A DNA stretch of 64,000 bases, from the NCBI RefSeq assembly GCF_026210795.1, contig NC_089442.1:4430501-4494500 (forward strand), given 5' to 3'. Below, piece by piece: positions 22,145 to 35,318 of the stretch (position 1 is the first letter of the stretch; the number at the start of each line of letters is the position of its first letter). A program made the translations under genes and the position numbers. Source of the DNA: Rhizophagus irregularis. Taxonomy: Eukaryota > Glomeromycota > Glomeromycetes > Glomerales > Glomeraceae. The notes beneath the pieces were generated by a model. The model was not told the origin of the DNA. It did not search any database and was given only the letters and a program-made list of their open reading frames with translations.

Positions 22145-25100
22145 ATGGCAAACACGATACTCAACCCACGCGATCCGCACAATGCGCACGACGGAAAACA
22201 AGTATCTTTAGTATCTTTATCCCTTAACGGTAAATATGCCGTCACATATAGCGAAGACGATAAATCAATTGAAGGATGGATTGTTGAAAATTCTGAACCG
22301 ATACTAGATCATGAAGCAAATGTTTATAAATTACCAAAAGAATGGACGTATATTTATGAGATTAAAGTAAATGATAGTAAAATTGTCTGTTATTCATCTT
22401 ATGATAATATTGAAATCTTTCAAATGTCAACCGAACATCAGCAAATTGAACTTAATCCTCCACCTGAAAGTTTAGTAGAATATAAGATTAATTTCAAAAA
22501 AGAAGGGAATCTTGTAATATTCAATAATGATAAAATATCAATTTATCATTCTAAGCATGATATGAGTAATGAGCTAAGTTTAATGTCATCTTATGAACTG
22601 TCATCATGTAACAAATTAATAACTGGAAAGTTAATTGATTATATTAAAAAAGTAATAAATGGAGTGTTTATTGATGATGATAATATATGGGTTATTTCTC
22701 CACATTATTTATTTCATTGGGACTTGGAAACATTTCAATTGAAATTTAGTTATTCACTTGGGTTTACGGCCAAGTATTATGAGCATGGTAAATTAACAGT
22801 ATTAACTAAAGGAAATTCAATCGCGGTAAAATATATGGACTATGAAATTAATGAAATTGCAATTTTTTTAAAAGATGTACATTTTCCAATTCGAAATATT
22901 CAATTAAAAGATACCGATACAAAAATAGAATTTTGCGAAGTACAAAATAATGATTATCTTCTGGCTTTTAATTTACCTAGAAAAGACGAAAAACAGAATA
23001 TAATCTTATATAATATAACTGACATCAACGCACAACCCAAAGATGCATCAATGATTTTTAATGAGAATAAGTTTATCCTTTATGAATATAATTCAGAATC
23101 AAAGAAGGCATTTGGATTAGTTGATGGAAAATTTTCATATATTAATTTATTAGATTTAAATTGGCATGAATTTTTTGAATCTCATAAGGAAGATGATGAT
23201 TTAGTTGGTTGGAATGATTACTTGTGTCAAACTTTTAAGAAGTATTACTATAATGATACTTTAGCTTTTCCTGATATGGAAAATATTAGATCTTTACTTT
23301 CTGAATCTAAAAATATGAAAGAGGTTGTTAGATCTTTATTTTCTCATGAATATGAAAATAAAAATATTGCAACTAAAGATATAAACTTCAATAATCAAAA
23401 ATATAAATGGAGAATAGAACTGAAAATTGATAAACTCGATAAACTTGATAAACTCAATGAACTCGACAAACTCGATAAACTTGATGAACTCGATGAACTT
23501 GATAAACTCGGCAAACTTGATAAACTCTCAGTTTATTCAGATAAAGAATTTCTGTGTTCAAAAGATTTAGGTATCAAGTTTACCAAGTTTACGAGGTTGA
23601 ACTGGAAAATTCTTAACAATAATGCGTTAGCATTACGACTTGATTATAATGGTTTTATTATAATATACGAATATGATATCCATAACAAATGTATTAAAAC
23701 TCAATACTTCGTTTACAAAAGGAAAATGCTAAATATTAAAGATTTTTCTGGACCTACAGTATATTGCCAATGATAATCGCAACAGAAATAGCAGATCTCG
23801 ACACAAATATTAACCGTAAACAATATTTCACAGTGTTGTCAGAAAGTATCATTAGTATCATCGAAGACGAAAGATGCCTTGCGAAATATGGACCAACTTT
23901 ATTATCAAATTTAATAAAGTCGACTGATTCAGAATTAACTTGTCATATAGAAGATATTTATAACAAATGCATAAACCTTGTTAAAGAAAATCCAAAAAGA
24001 AATATGAAATTTCTGAATATTATAATATCATCTATGAATGATTTATATAAAAAGTATCCTGATTATATAACAAAATTTAATTCTGAAATGTTTATGATTT
24101 TAGATCCTTCTGATGAAAGAGTTCACAGTGATGGGGATCATTCGCATTTTTATACTCTTAGCGATGAAGTAGAAATTCGTAAAATATATGAAGATACAAC
24201 TATTAACTATGTTATTGGAAATATTAAAATACTCATTAAAATACTCATAATCCTAATAATTTTATTTCTGACTATTTTAATTTTATTGTTACCATTTATA
24301 ATTATATATATAATTTTTAGTCGAACTGAATTTCTTGACTTTCTTGAACATGAGAGACAACGCAAGCAACAAATTGTTCTTATCACACCATATATAGATT
24401 ATTCTCGTTATCCTTCAGAATATAGTTCATGGAAGGAAATATTTTATCCTCAATCAAGTGTTTTTGTTAATACTTGTAAAAAAGAATTTTATTTAAATTG
24501 GAATGGTGAAGCAATTATTAATTTTAAATGGAAAAAATTTGGAAGGATATATTATTTTACTATTTGGTTAATATTTATGGTTTTTCTTGTGTGTTTTACA
24601 ATTGCTTCTTATCCTACAAATTCTATAACTCGAAAAGTTCGTATTAATCTTTATCAAACTACAATTGCTTTTGGATTTTTTCATCTTATATTTGAATTAA
24701 GACAATTTATCTGGAATCCAAGAAAATATTTTTTAAGTATTTGGAATTTATTTGGTAAGTGTTCTTATAAAATTTATTTTTTTAAATAGGTTTAATTTGA
24801 AACTAACTTTTTTTTAAAAAAACCCCAGACTTAAGTGCTTATCTTTCTGCTACTATTGCATCAATTTGTTGGATTAAATATGGTGATATACCATATTGGG
24901 CACTGTCAATTTCTTGTTTATTATTAGATTTAAAATTTTTACTTTTCTTTAGAGTATTTGAATATTTTGGTGTTTATTTTGCAATAATCTTTGGAGTAGC
25001 TAAACGTGTATTTTCCTTTTTGGTAGTATTAGCAATTATTATTTTAAGTTTTGCACATGCTTTTTTTTTACTTTTACATCCTGAAAATCTTTTAGATTCG

Positions 25101-25841
25101 TTAAATGCACAAAATCCAAATGATTTAAATAATCCTTGGACTCTTTCTAATACTTATAATCAAGTTGATGAAAATGGAAATATCTTAAATGAAACTCTTA
25201 TTCAAGTTCCTAGCGAAAATACCAATTTATTTTATTCGTATCCTACCTCTCTTCTTGCGACATATTTATTTTTAACAGGTAATCGTTAACGTTAATTAAT
25301 ATTTACCATAAAAATAACTTATACTAACTTATTTGACCTGAATTTTAGGAAATCAAAATTCATTATCACCTTGGGCACCAAAGCCAACAACTGAAAATAC
25401 AATTTTATTCATTCTAATGGCAGTATTTTCATTCTTAATTGTTATATATTTAATGAATTTATTTATTGGTTTACTTAATATGGCGATCGAAAAGGATAAT
25501 GATAGAGCCTTGTATTTAGTACAAAAAGCAGAAGTTATAGCAGAAATTGAACTTTTTTATTTATTACTTCATCAAAGACGCTGGAGATCTTGGTTTCCTG
25601 AAGTAATGTAAGTATTTTATTATTATCAGTTATTATTATTATTTTAAAAAAGAATATGAATACTAATAAATAATAACCTTTATGGTTTAGTTATTATCGT
25701 GTAGATGTTGAAAAAACTCGGATATATATTAAAAAAGCTATTAAGAAAGGTAAATGGAACATGGATGACTGGCCTGAGATGAAACATAAAATTTTAAAGC
25801 TTCTTAGCATTGATGATGCTATTATAAATCTAGCAGTTTAA
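22145..25841 (+). pseudogene. propeller-TRP-like channel, copy 3 (single frameshift)
   Basis: The best-preserved copy. ATG 22145 opens directly into the conserved PRDPHNAHDGKQVSLVSLS. The propeller-like region continues to about 23740. The channel part follows: a hydrophobic run at about 24225-24320, FMVFLVCFTIASYPTN near 24575, ISCLLLDLKFLLFFRVFEYF, FSFLVVLAIIILSFAHAFF, pore SYPTSLLATYLFLTG and final helix LMNLFIGLLNMAIEKDND. Exons are 22145-24754, 24829-25278, 25349-25607 and 25691-25841; all joins keep frame. The only lesion seen is a 4-bp gain near 23756-23761 (GGACCTACAGTATATTG against GGACCTATATTACC in copies 1 and 4), giving TGA at 23771-23773. Without it the frame would be open throughout. 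It may be a recent null allele, an assembly error, or a strain difference. The predicted role is a plasma-membrane or organelle cation channel. Confidence 0.75.
23424..23533 (+). repeat. in-frame KLD/ELD minisatellite inside copy 3
   Basis: A 9-bp unit (GATAAACTC/GATAAACTT/GATGAACTC) repeats about twelve times and encodes tandem DKL and DEL tripeptides. Copies 1 and 4 have only a short stretch here, so the expansion is specific to copy 3. It preserves frame. Confidence 0.8.
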
Positions 25842-26125
25842 TTTTAGCTAGATTTTCATATGATTAAATTAAATATAGATTTGTCTTCTTATCTGTTATC
25901 TAAATTATTATTTGGGACATATCTGATATGACGCAATAAATTAGAATTAGTAGCATGTCATATTAATGCGGGCCAAAACGTAGTGCTGTAAATTCCTGGA
26001 TGTATAAATTTAAGAATGATTACTACATAGACTAATCGTAATGTAAATTAAGTTCGTCTGCGTTATGAATAATTTATTAAATATTAAAATATTTGTTTTT
26101 TTTATACATATTTTGTTTTTATATT

Positions 26126-28234
26126 CTACATAGTACTCTTTTTTAAAGGAATTCTCCTAGGTTTTTTAGCCAACCATTCTTTTTTATCAATATTAAAAAT
26201 ACTATCATCATCATCATCATCAATAATAATACTATTATTATTACTATTATTATTACTAAAATTTACTTCTTTTTGAATATTTACATCAAAATTATTTTTT
26301 AAAGGAGAATTTCCATTAATATAAAATTCATCCCTATCAGAAGGAGATGATAAATTACTTGAAGAACCTAAAAAAGTTGAATTTAAAGAAGAAATTCCTA
26401 ATGAATTATGCTTATAATTATAATTATTATTATTATTATTAGTTCCTATTAAAGTAGAAGTTTCACCACCACTTGAATATTTATAATTAAATTTAAAACT
26501 TTTTGGTGAACTATTATTACTTGATTCATATCCATATCTATAAATTTGTCTATCTGATTTATTTAAATGATGATATGAAAATAATTCATTATGTGATGAT
26601 TTATTTGATATAATTGATATATTTGATCTATTTGATATTGAAAAATTATCATCATTAAAATGACGATGTATTGATTCTAATGGTTTTGGTTTACGTTTTG
26701 ATGATGTAATTGAAATGATTTCATTATCTTCATTATCGTTTTCTGGAGTAATATTTTCTTCGTCGTCATCATCATCATCACGTGACTTGTTGGTTCGTCG
26801 TTTATGTGAAAGTATCGTTAAAGGTGTGGAAATAGGATTTTCTCGTGACGATCGTAATTTACTATTAAATTATTGAATTGAATTTATGGTTAATATGGTT
26901 AATTTAAAATTATTATTTTTTTTTTTTAAAAAAAAAATATTATTAAATTAAATAATAATCGATAACTTACTGATATATAATAACGAATTGAGCAATGTTA
27001 AATGATACCGGAATTACGTAATTCATTATAAACATAGCAGCCATATTTAATCCCAAATTATAAATTGTAGTCGATTTAAAAAGGAAAGCACTAATTAAAC
27101 AAATTACACAATATAATATAAAGATTGACCCAAAAGCAGCCACGACTACCGTTAACTAAAAATAGAAAAAAAAAAGATTTTAGTTAACAATAATTAATTA
27201 TATATAATTAATTAAATATAAACAACAATAAACAAACAATAATAATGATCACTTACATTTTTAGCAGACTTTTTTAATTTTTCTACTTTCCATTTTTCAT
27301 CAAAAATAATTCCATTGTCTCTTTGATTACTAATTATTTTTATATGATTATTTAATATACTGATTAATTTATACCAAAATATTATTATTGTCATTAATAA
27401 AACAAAAGTCCAAAAACTCCACATTATATAATGAATTTTAAAAAAAAAATTCGCTTTTTCAATTTCATTAATATCAGCATAATATCCCGTATAAATTGCC
27501 AAAGGGATATTACTTATAAAAGGACAAATCATTAAAGAAAATCCCACAATATCTATTAAATATTTATTTGGTGCCCATCGTATAGCTACTGTTGTGTTTG
27601 CATCAATATTCGGTGTCGAATGAACTAAAAATAAAAATAAAAAAATAATATTTAGATAATGTACATTTTAGAAAAAGGATAATAAATAAATAAATATTCT
27701 TACTTATGCTTATAGGATAAAGTGTGGCGAGCGCATATGATACTAGACGCGGTATGTCAAGATAAAGTTCTGCATGCAAAGTATTTTGGTATCCATCAAA
27801 TAACTTAACTAAAAGATGAATAACTTGTACTAATAAAAACAAAAACAAATTAATTTGATAAATATTATAAACGTAAAGATAAAAACGAAAAAGTACTTAC
27901 ATAAATTACATGAAAAACAAATCAAATGAAATGTTTCCTGCGGACGTGGTCGAAGAATTCCTCTAAATCTCGAAGGAGGAAAAAATAAGGATTGACCAAC
28001 AATAAATACTTGGTTATACAAAAAGTACATGGATATACATCCGATTAATATTGAATAAATCACTAATATCCAAGTCGCTATAAGATAGAATTGTTCTCCT
28101 TTACAATAACGAAGATTTATTCTAAAGTCACAATAACAATTTTCCGGATTTTCCGAAACGTAATTAACATTTACTAATTCATTATTTATTACTTCTCTAC
28201 AGGAAACTGTAAAGTTATTTATAAGTCGAACCAT
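26126..28234 (-). CDS. multipass membrane protein, copy A (7TM-like)
   Basis: Five exons (minus) join in frame to 582 codons: 28234-27901, 27829-27704, 27624-27257, 27155-26971 and 26861-26126. The N-terminus begins MVRLINNFTVSC and has several cysteines (CYCDFRINLRYC), probably outside the membrane. Helix 1 is near TWILVIYSILIGCISMYFLY, followed by the motif RFRGILRPRPQ, shared with copy B. Further hydrophobic segments include GFSLMICPFISNIPLAIYTG, the motif TGYYADINEIEKAN, IMWSFWTFVLLMTIIIFW, and two in exon 4, for about seven in total. The last 240 residues are a polar tail rich in Ser, Asn and Asp, presumably cytoplasmic. A receptor-like role would fit seven helices plus a polar tail, but no known receptor family is recognised. 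It lies between channel copies 3 and 4 and converges on copy 3. Confidence 0.85.
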
Positions 28235-31200
28235 GATGAGTGATGACGTATAATTTCGTAATTCGAAACACGAGATATTTATCGCAAGAGTGGCGTAAAA
28301 AATAATGGAGAGGTGAAAAGGGAAAGGGAATGTAAACTAAACTTTTAAAAGCAAAGTTTTCAAAAAGTAAATTAAACTTTTAAAGTAAAAGTAAATTTAC
28401 GGGATTGTAGGAATCGTAATTAAGCCTTTTTAAAAAATGTTAGCTTCGACAGCTTAATTACAATTAATACAAATGATATGATTAAGGTGAATTTCATACA
28501 TCTGTAGACAGAATGAAAGAAAGAAAAGTAAATTCACCGAAAAAAAAAGACCGAGGCCAAACTTAAAAAAAAAGAAAGAAAAAGAAAACAGAAAAAAAAA
28601 TTGGGAAGTTGTGCTTAAATAAACTTATCCTTTTCTAATTAATCATATGCAATAAAAAATATCGGGATGATTAATATTTATTAATTATATACTTATTTGG
28701 GTTTCAATTATGTGAAATAAAAAGATCTAGCATAATAATATTTACAAAATATTAATATTAAAAATAAATAAAAATAAATGATATTATAGTCCACATTAAG
28801 TGTGAAGTAGCATAGCCTTTAAATAAAATATTATATTTGTATTTGTCATTCCACTACAATTTAAGATAACAAGGTCGATGTATCGAATGTTGTTGTAACC
28901 ATAATTATTTATTCCTAAGTGTCTAACCTACAATAGGATTTAAAATAACAGGATTTGGTGAATAAATAATTTGTAGATCATCATCGTTTCAATTTCGTCA
29001 TCCCCAATACGGAAATTACCGAAACTACCGGAAATTTTATCTAATAAAAAGTTATCCAAATTGTACTCTTTTGCTTAAATGCTATTTAAGGCCCAATTCA
29101 ATTATCTAACTGTTTCACGTGTATCAAATAGCTAGAATTGTTACGACTTCTGATTATTCCCATACGTCGAATTTAATGTGTGGCCCAGGCTGTGTATCAC
29201 CTTATTGGCTTTTGGGTCATTGTTTATCAACGTGATAAATGATTGGTGCCTAGTAATAAATGTCATTATAAAAAGTTCCATTGTCTTTAAAATCTAACTT
29301 TCCGTAATTCCTTGTTGTCTCTTTTCGTTCAATTTAATATCACAGATGAATTTTTATTTTACTTTTTTTGAAAAAAGGGTCAATATGAATCTTTGGTAAA
29401 ACATAAGGCGGCATGCCACTAAAATCTTTAAGAATAAATTACGTCAGCCATGAAAGTTAAATTTCTAAAGAATATTGAATGCAACAATACATTCTTTTAT
29501 TTTTTACAAAATGAGAGCCAAGCATCAATTAATTAAACGTTGTCTCGAATTTGTTTCATTTTCTATTGCATTTATTATTACTTTTAAGTGCTTCAAACAT
29601 TGAGTAAGAACGTTATCATATCTTTACTAATATAGACATCCGTTAAATACTACAAATACCAAAAGGTCGCTATTTGACGTGTTATTTATTATTTATATCG
29701 CGAAATTATGCAAATAATTCATTGTCTAGTTATAATTATACCCTGTTTTCCATATAGAGTAAAATATTGATTTCGGAACTGCTTATGTATTGTTAAAAAA
29801 GTTTATAGGTTGTATGTATGCGATATGCCTACTTTAATTCAATGCGCTCTAAAAAGGGGGATTTTCTTTACATATTAATGTACTAGAACATACGAAACAT
29901 GCAAAGTAAATCAAATCATAATTAATTTTAAATAAAGACTTTTCTTTGAGAAAATTTATTAATTGTTTAAAAAAAAAAATTCTAAATTTAGATTAAAGAT
30001 TTACTATTCAAAAAAAATTTAAATTAATTTTATAAAAATAAATATACTGTATAATTATATCAGTTTCATAATTTAAACCAATCTAATTTTAAATTTAATA
30101 TTATTCACAATTTAAATAATGTAATTTCGCATTTATAATGATCGCATTAATATTATGACGCACTTTTTACAGAAAAATTAAACTTAACAAACAATAATAA
30201 TAAACCTGGTACCTTTTTTTTTTTATAAAATAAAAAGAATGAATTATAAAATTTATTGTACGTTCTTTATTCTTACAATTTAGCGTCCTAGATATTTTGT
30301 GCCACAAAGTACTTGCGCATTATGTCTTACAGGCTAAACATGATATAATTACGAATTAAATTTAAAAGTCAATTTGAATACCATTATCTTTTGGACTGAC
30401 TAATTTTTGTAAACGGTCGACTTTATATTTTAATATTATATAAGAATAATAAATTTAACCAAACGTATTTTACTTTCAATTTTATTTTTATTTAATATTG
30501 TAATTCATTATAATTTACAAATTTAATTTAATAATTTATTCGGAAAATACACTTCAAAAAATTTCTTCAAAATTACTCCTGATTCTTTAAATATTGAGCG
30601 AATAGTGTCAAAAATAATATTAGAGCTTTGTATTATATATGCTTGTGCACGGGATGATCATTTATTTTAATAATTCAGGTACGTCAAAATATTCATTTTG
30701 CATAAATCAGAATAATGTAACATGAATTACATGCAGTTGATGCATCTTAATTTATTGGCAATTTGGCAACAATCGGTAGTTTACAAGTATTTTAGTACCG
30801 AATCCATGGAATTATTATGTGAAATTATTGGTGATGCTTAATAATATTTGAATCAATTAAAAGTATTGGTTGACGCATGTTTAAAATTAGCGTTAGCATT
30901 TAATTTACCAAATCTGGCCAAGAAAAATATTTTAATTTAATTTACGGTCCACAACTTAACGCAAATTGACGAAATTATTACATGTAACTTTTTATATGCG
31001 CAAATTCTATGCAATACTCCTTTATCCTAATGATTCAAAACAACTATATTTATTCCAAATATTCCATTTTTCTAATGCTTTGGTATTGGTATTTAGTAGA
31101 GTGTTTTTTTTGTAACCACATAATTATAATAATATGATAAAAAGTAAAAACATTATATTATCGATTTTTTGTGATCACATTTTCACATAAATTTTTATAT

Positions 31201-31710
31201 GAGATGATAACTTTGTGTAAACTAAAGATAAGAATTTAAGTTGTCTTACATATTATTTAGAATTAGATGATAAGGTAATTTTTTTATTGGATGTTATAAA
31301 AAACTTTGAACGGGGATTTACCATTTAATGAGATTTACTGCGTCATTGTATCACTGCATGGTGTTATGAACCCACCAATGAGCACTAAGTAAAGAAATCA
31401 CATGACTGTAAAAAAGGTATGATTTTTCTGTGAAATACGTACTATTGGGAGATTTATCTATCCTTTTAACTAAATATAATCCGTAAATACTGTACCTAAA
31501 AAAAATACATCAGATGAATCAGATGATCTATTTATGTATTTTTTCGAATTCTTCACTGAAGAGTAATAAGCTTAGAGGAAATGTTATAACCCAAACGCAA
31601 TTATTAAAAAATAAGACATGTCACAAGTTTCTAAATTTGCTGCGCCATGTAATACATCAAAATATTTACATACAAAAAAAAAATACTTAACAAATATAAA
31701 ACAATTAAAA
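28235..31710. other. long spacer, no supported gene
   Basis: 3.5 kb between two minus-strand genes. The first 300 bp upstream of 28234 are purine-rich. The rest is AT-rich with stops everywhere. A short coding-like piece near 30805-30840 (SMELLCEIIGDA) is too small to assign. A TATATAC-rich region and a CACGTG site (29115-29120) are present. Confidence 0.4.
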
Positions 31711-34700
31711 TTAAACTGCTAGATCTATAATTGCATCATCGATGCTAAGAAGCTTTAAAATTTTATGCTTCATTTCAGGCCAGTCATCCATGTTCCATTT
31801 ACCTTTTTTAATTGCTTCTTTAATATATATCCGAGTTTTTTCAACATCTACACGACAATAACTAAATCATAGAAGGTTATTATTAATTAGTATTCATTTT
31901 TTTTAAAAAATAATAATTATAATAAAATACTTACATTACTTCAGGAAACCAAGACCTCCAGCGTCTTTGATGAGGTAATAAATAAAAAAGTTCAATTTCT
32001 GCTAAAACTTCTGCTTTTTGTACTAAATACAAGGCTCTATCATTATCCTTTTCAATCGCCATATTAAGTAAACCAATAAATAAATTCATTAAATATATAA
32101 CAATTAAGAATGAAAATACTGCCATTAGAATGAATAATATCGTATTTTCAGTTGTTGGTTTTAGCGCCCAAGGTGATAATGAATTTTGATTTCCTAAAAT
32201 CCAGACCAAATAAGTTAGTATAGTTATTTTTATGGTAAATATTAATTAACGTTAACGATTACCTGTTAAAAATAAATATGTCGCAAGAAGAGAGGTAGGA
32301 TACGAATAAAATAAATTGGTATTTTCACTAGGAACTTGAATAAGTGTTTCATTTAAAATATTTCCATTTTCATCAACTTGATTATAAGTATTAGAAAGAG
32401 TCCAAGGATTATTTGAATCATTTGGATTTTGTTCATTTAATGAATCTAAAAGATTTCGAGGATGTAAAAGTAAAAAAAAACCATGCGCAAAACTTGCAAT
32501 AATAATTGCTAATACTAATAAAAAAGAAAATACACGTTTGGCTACTCCAAAAATTATTGCAAAATAAATACCAAAATATTCGAATATTCTAAAGAAAAGT
32601 AAAAATTTTAAATCTAATAATATACATGTAATTGACAGTGCCCAGTCTGGTATCATGTCATCATATTTAATCCAATAAATTGACGCGATAGTAGCAGAGT
32701 AGCAGAAAGGTAAGCACTTAAATCTAGATTTTTAAAAAAAGTTAGTTCGAGTTTAATAAATTTTAAAGATAAAACTTAAAAAATATACTTACCAAATAAA
32801 TTCCAAATACTTGTAAAATATTTTCTTGGATTCCAGATAAATTGTCTTTATTCAAATATAAGATGAAAAAATCCAAAAGCAATTGAAGTTTGATAGAGAC
32901 TGATACGAACTTTTTGAGTTATAGAATTTGTAGGATAAGAAGCAATTGTGAAACACACAAGAAAAACCATAAATATTGACCAAATAACAAAATAATATAT
33001 CCTTCCAAATGCTTTCCATTTAAAATTAATAATTGCTTCGCCATTCCAATTTGAATAAAATTCTTTTTTACAAGTATTAACAAAAACACTTGATTGAGGA
33101 TAAAATATTTCCTTCCAGAAACTATATTCTAAAGGATAACGAGAATAATCTATATAGGGTATGATAAGAACAATTTGTTGCTTGCGTTGTTTAGTAACAA
33201 TGTAGAAAGGAATTGCAAGCAGCAAAAAAGGAATCATTTCTCCTCGACCCATAATTAAACAAATAATCATAAGTATAATTATAAATGGTATAAATGGTAA
33301 TAATAAAATTAAAATAGCCAAATATAAGATTGTTGCAAATATTAATTTGATCAATTCAATAATAAGTTTAATAGATTTAATAATATTTTTAATAGATTGG
33401 TCTATTTTACGAATTTCTACTTCATCGCAAAAAGTACAAAAATGGGAATAATTCCCATCACTGTGAATTCTTTCATTAAAAGGGTCTAAAATCATAAACA
33501 TTTCAGAATTAAATTTTATTATGTAATCAGGATACTTTTTATATAAATCATTCATAGATGATGTGATAATATTCAGAAATTTCATATTTCTTTTTGGATC
33601 TTCTTTAACAAGTTTTATGCATTTGTTATAAATATCTTCTATATTACGAGTAAATTTTGGATCAGCCGACTTTACTAAATTTGATAATAAAGTTGGTCCA
33701 TATTTCGCAAGACATCTTTCGTGAGTTTTGTCTTCAATGATGCTAACGATACTTTCTGATAATTGTGTGAAATATTGTTTATGATTATCTTTTTTGAGGT
33801 TTGCTATATCTTTTGTATCTATCATCGGTAATATAGGTCCAGAAAAATCTATTAGTCCTTCTTTTTTGTAAATGAAGTATTGAGTTTTAATACATTTGTT
33901 ATGGATATCATACTCGTATATTATAATATTATCATAATTAAGTCGTAATGCTAACGCATTATTGTTAAGAATTTTCCAGTTCAACCTCGTAAACTTGATA
34001 CCTAAATCTTTTGAACACAGAAATTCTTCTTTATCTGAATAAACCGAAAGTTCACCGAGTTCATCGTTTTTCAGTTCTATTCTCCATTTATATTTTTGAT
34101 TATTGAAGTTTATATCTTTAGTTGCAATATTTTTATTTTCATATTCATCAGAAAATAAAGATCTAATCTCTTTCATATTTTTCGATTCAGAAGGGGAATG
34201 TAAAGATTTAATATTTTCCATATCAGGAATAGCTAAAGTATCATTATAGTAATACTTAAAGGTTTGACCCAAATAATCATTCCAACCAACTAAATCATCA
34301 TCTTCTTTATGAGATTCAAAAAATTCATGCCAATTTAAATCTAATAAATTAATATATGAAAATTTTCCATCGACTAATCCAAATGCTTTCTTTGATTCTG
34401 AATTATATTCATAAAGGATAAACTTCTTCTCATTAAAAATCATTGATGCATCTATGGGTTGTTTATTAATATCATTTATATTATATAAGACTATATTCTG
34501 TTTTTCATCTTTTTTAGGTAAATTAAAAGCCAGAAGATAATCATTATTTTGTACTTCGCAAAATTCTATTTTTGTATCGGTATCTTTTAATTGAATATTT
34601 CGAATTGGAAAATGTACATTTTCTAAAAAAATTGCAATTTCATTACAATATTTTACCCCGATTAAACTTTCTTTATGTATTACTGTAAACTTTTTGTAAA

Positions 34701-35318
34701 TATTTTTACTTTTATCACCTTCGTCATCTTCATCAGTATAAGTTGTCGTAAATCTAAGTGAATAACTAAACTTCAATTGAAATTTTTCAAAGTCCCAATG
34801 AAATAAATAATGTGGAGAAACAATCCATATATTATTATCATCAATAGACACTCCTGTTATTACTTCGTTATATGATGATAGTCTATGAGATGACATTAAA
34901 CTTATCTTATCATGTGCAGAATGATAAATTGATATTTTATCATTATTGAATATTAAAAGATCCCCATCTTTAATTTGCTGATTTTTGGTTGACATTTCAA
35001 AGATATTAATATTATTGCTATTAGAATATGTATAACAAACAATTTTATCATTTACTTTTAACTCAGTAATAAAATTTACTACTTCTGGTAATTTATAAAC
35101 ATTTGCTTCAGGATCTAGTCAGAATTTTTAACAATCCATCCTTCAATTGATTTATCATCTTCGCTATATGTGACGACATATTTACCGTTAAGAGATAAAG
35201 ATACTAAAGATACTTGTTTTCCGTTGTGCGCATTATGCGGGTCGCGTGGGTTGTGCGGCACAATTTCATTATCTACATCATCTTGTTTTTCATCTATTGG
35301 AATTATTTCGTCACCCAT
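31711..35318 (-). pseudogene. propeller-TRP-like channel, copy 4 (three lesions)
   Basis: Full-length, inverted relative to copies 1-3. ATG 35318 starts MGDEIIPIDEKQDDVDNEIV and enters the conserved PRDPHNAHNGKQVSL. The propeller and channel regions follow as in copy 3, ending at the stop 31711-31713. Three lesions are visible against copy 3. A net 7-bp deletion near 35115-35122 gives TAG 35115-35117. TTA has changed to TAA at 32848-32850, in FELRQFIW. An exact 8-bp tandem duplication AGTAGCAG (32690-32705) shifts frame at the start of the third-helix exon. Splice sites remain intact: the GTAAGT donors, and the acceptor before 32193. The decay therefore looks recent. It must have been a channel paralogue. 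Confidence 0.8.

Noticed and set aside
23711-23759. A 49-bp intron (GTTTAC to CTACAG) explaining the frameshift in copy 3
   Set aside because: Splicing it out joins the wrong frame and removes conserved residues, so the 4-bp gain remains a frameshift.
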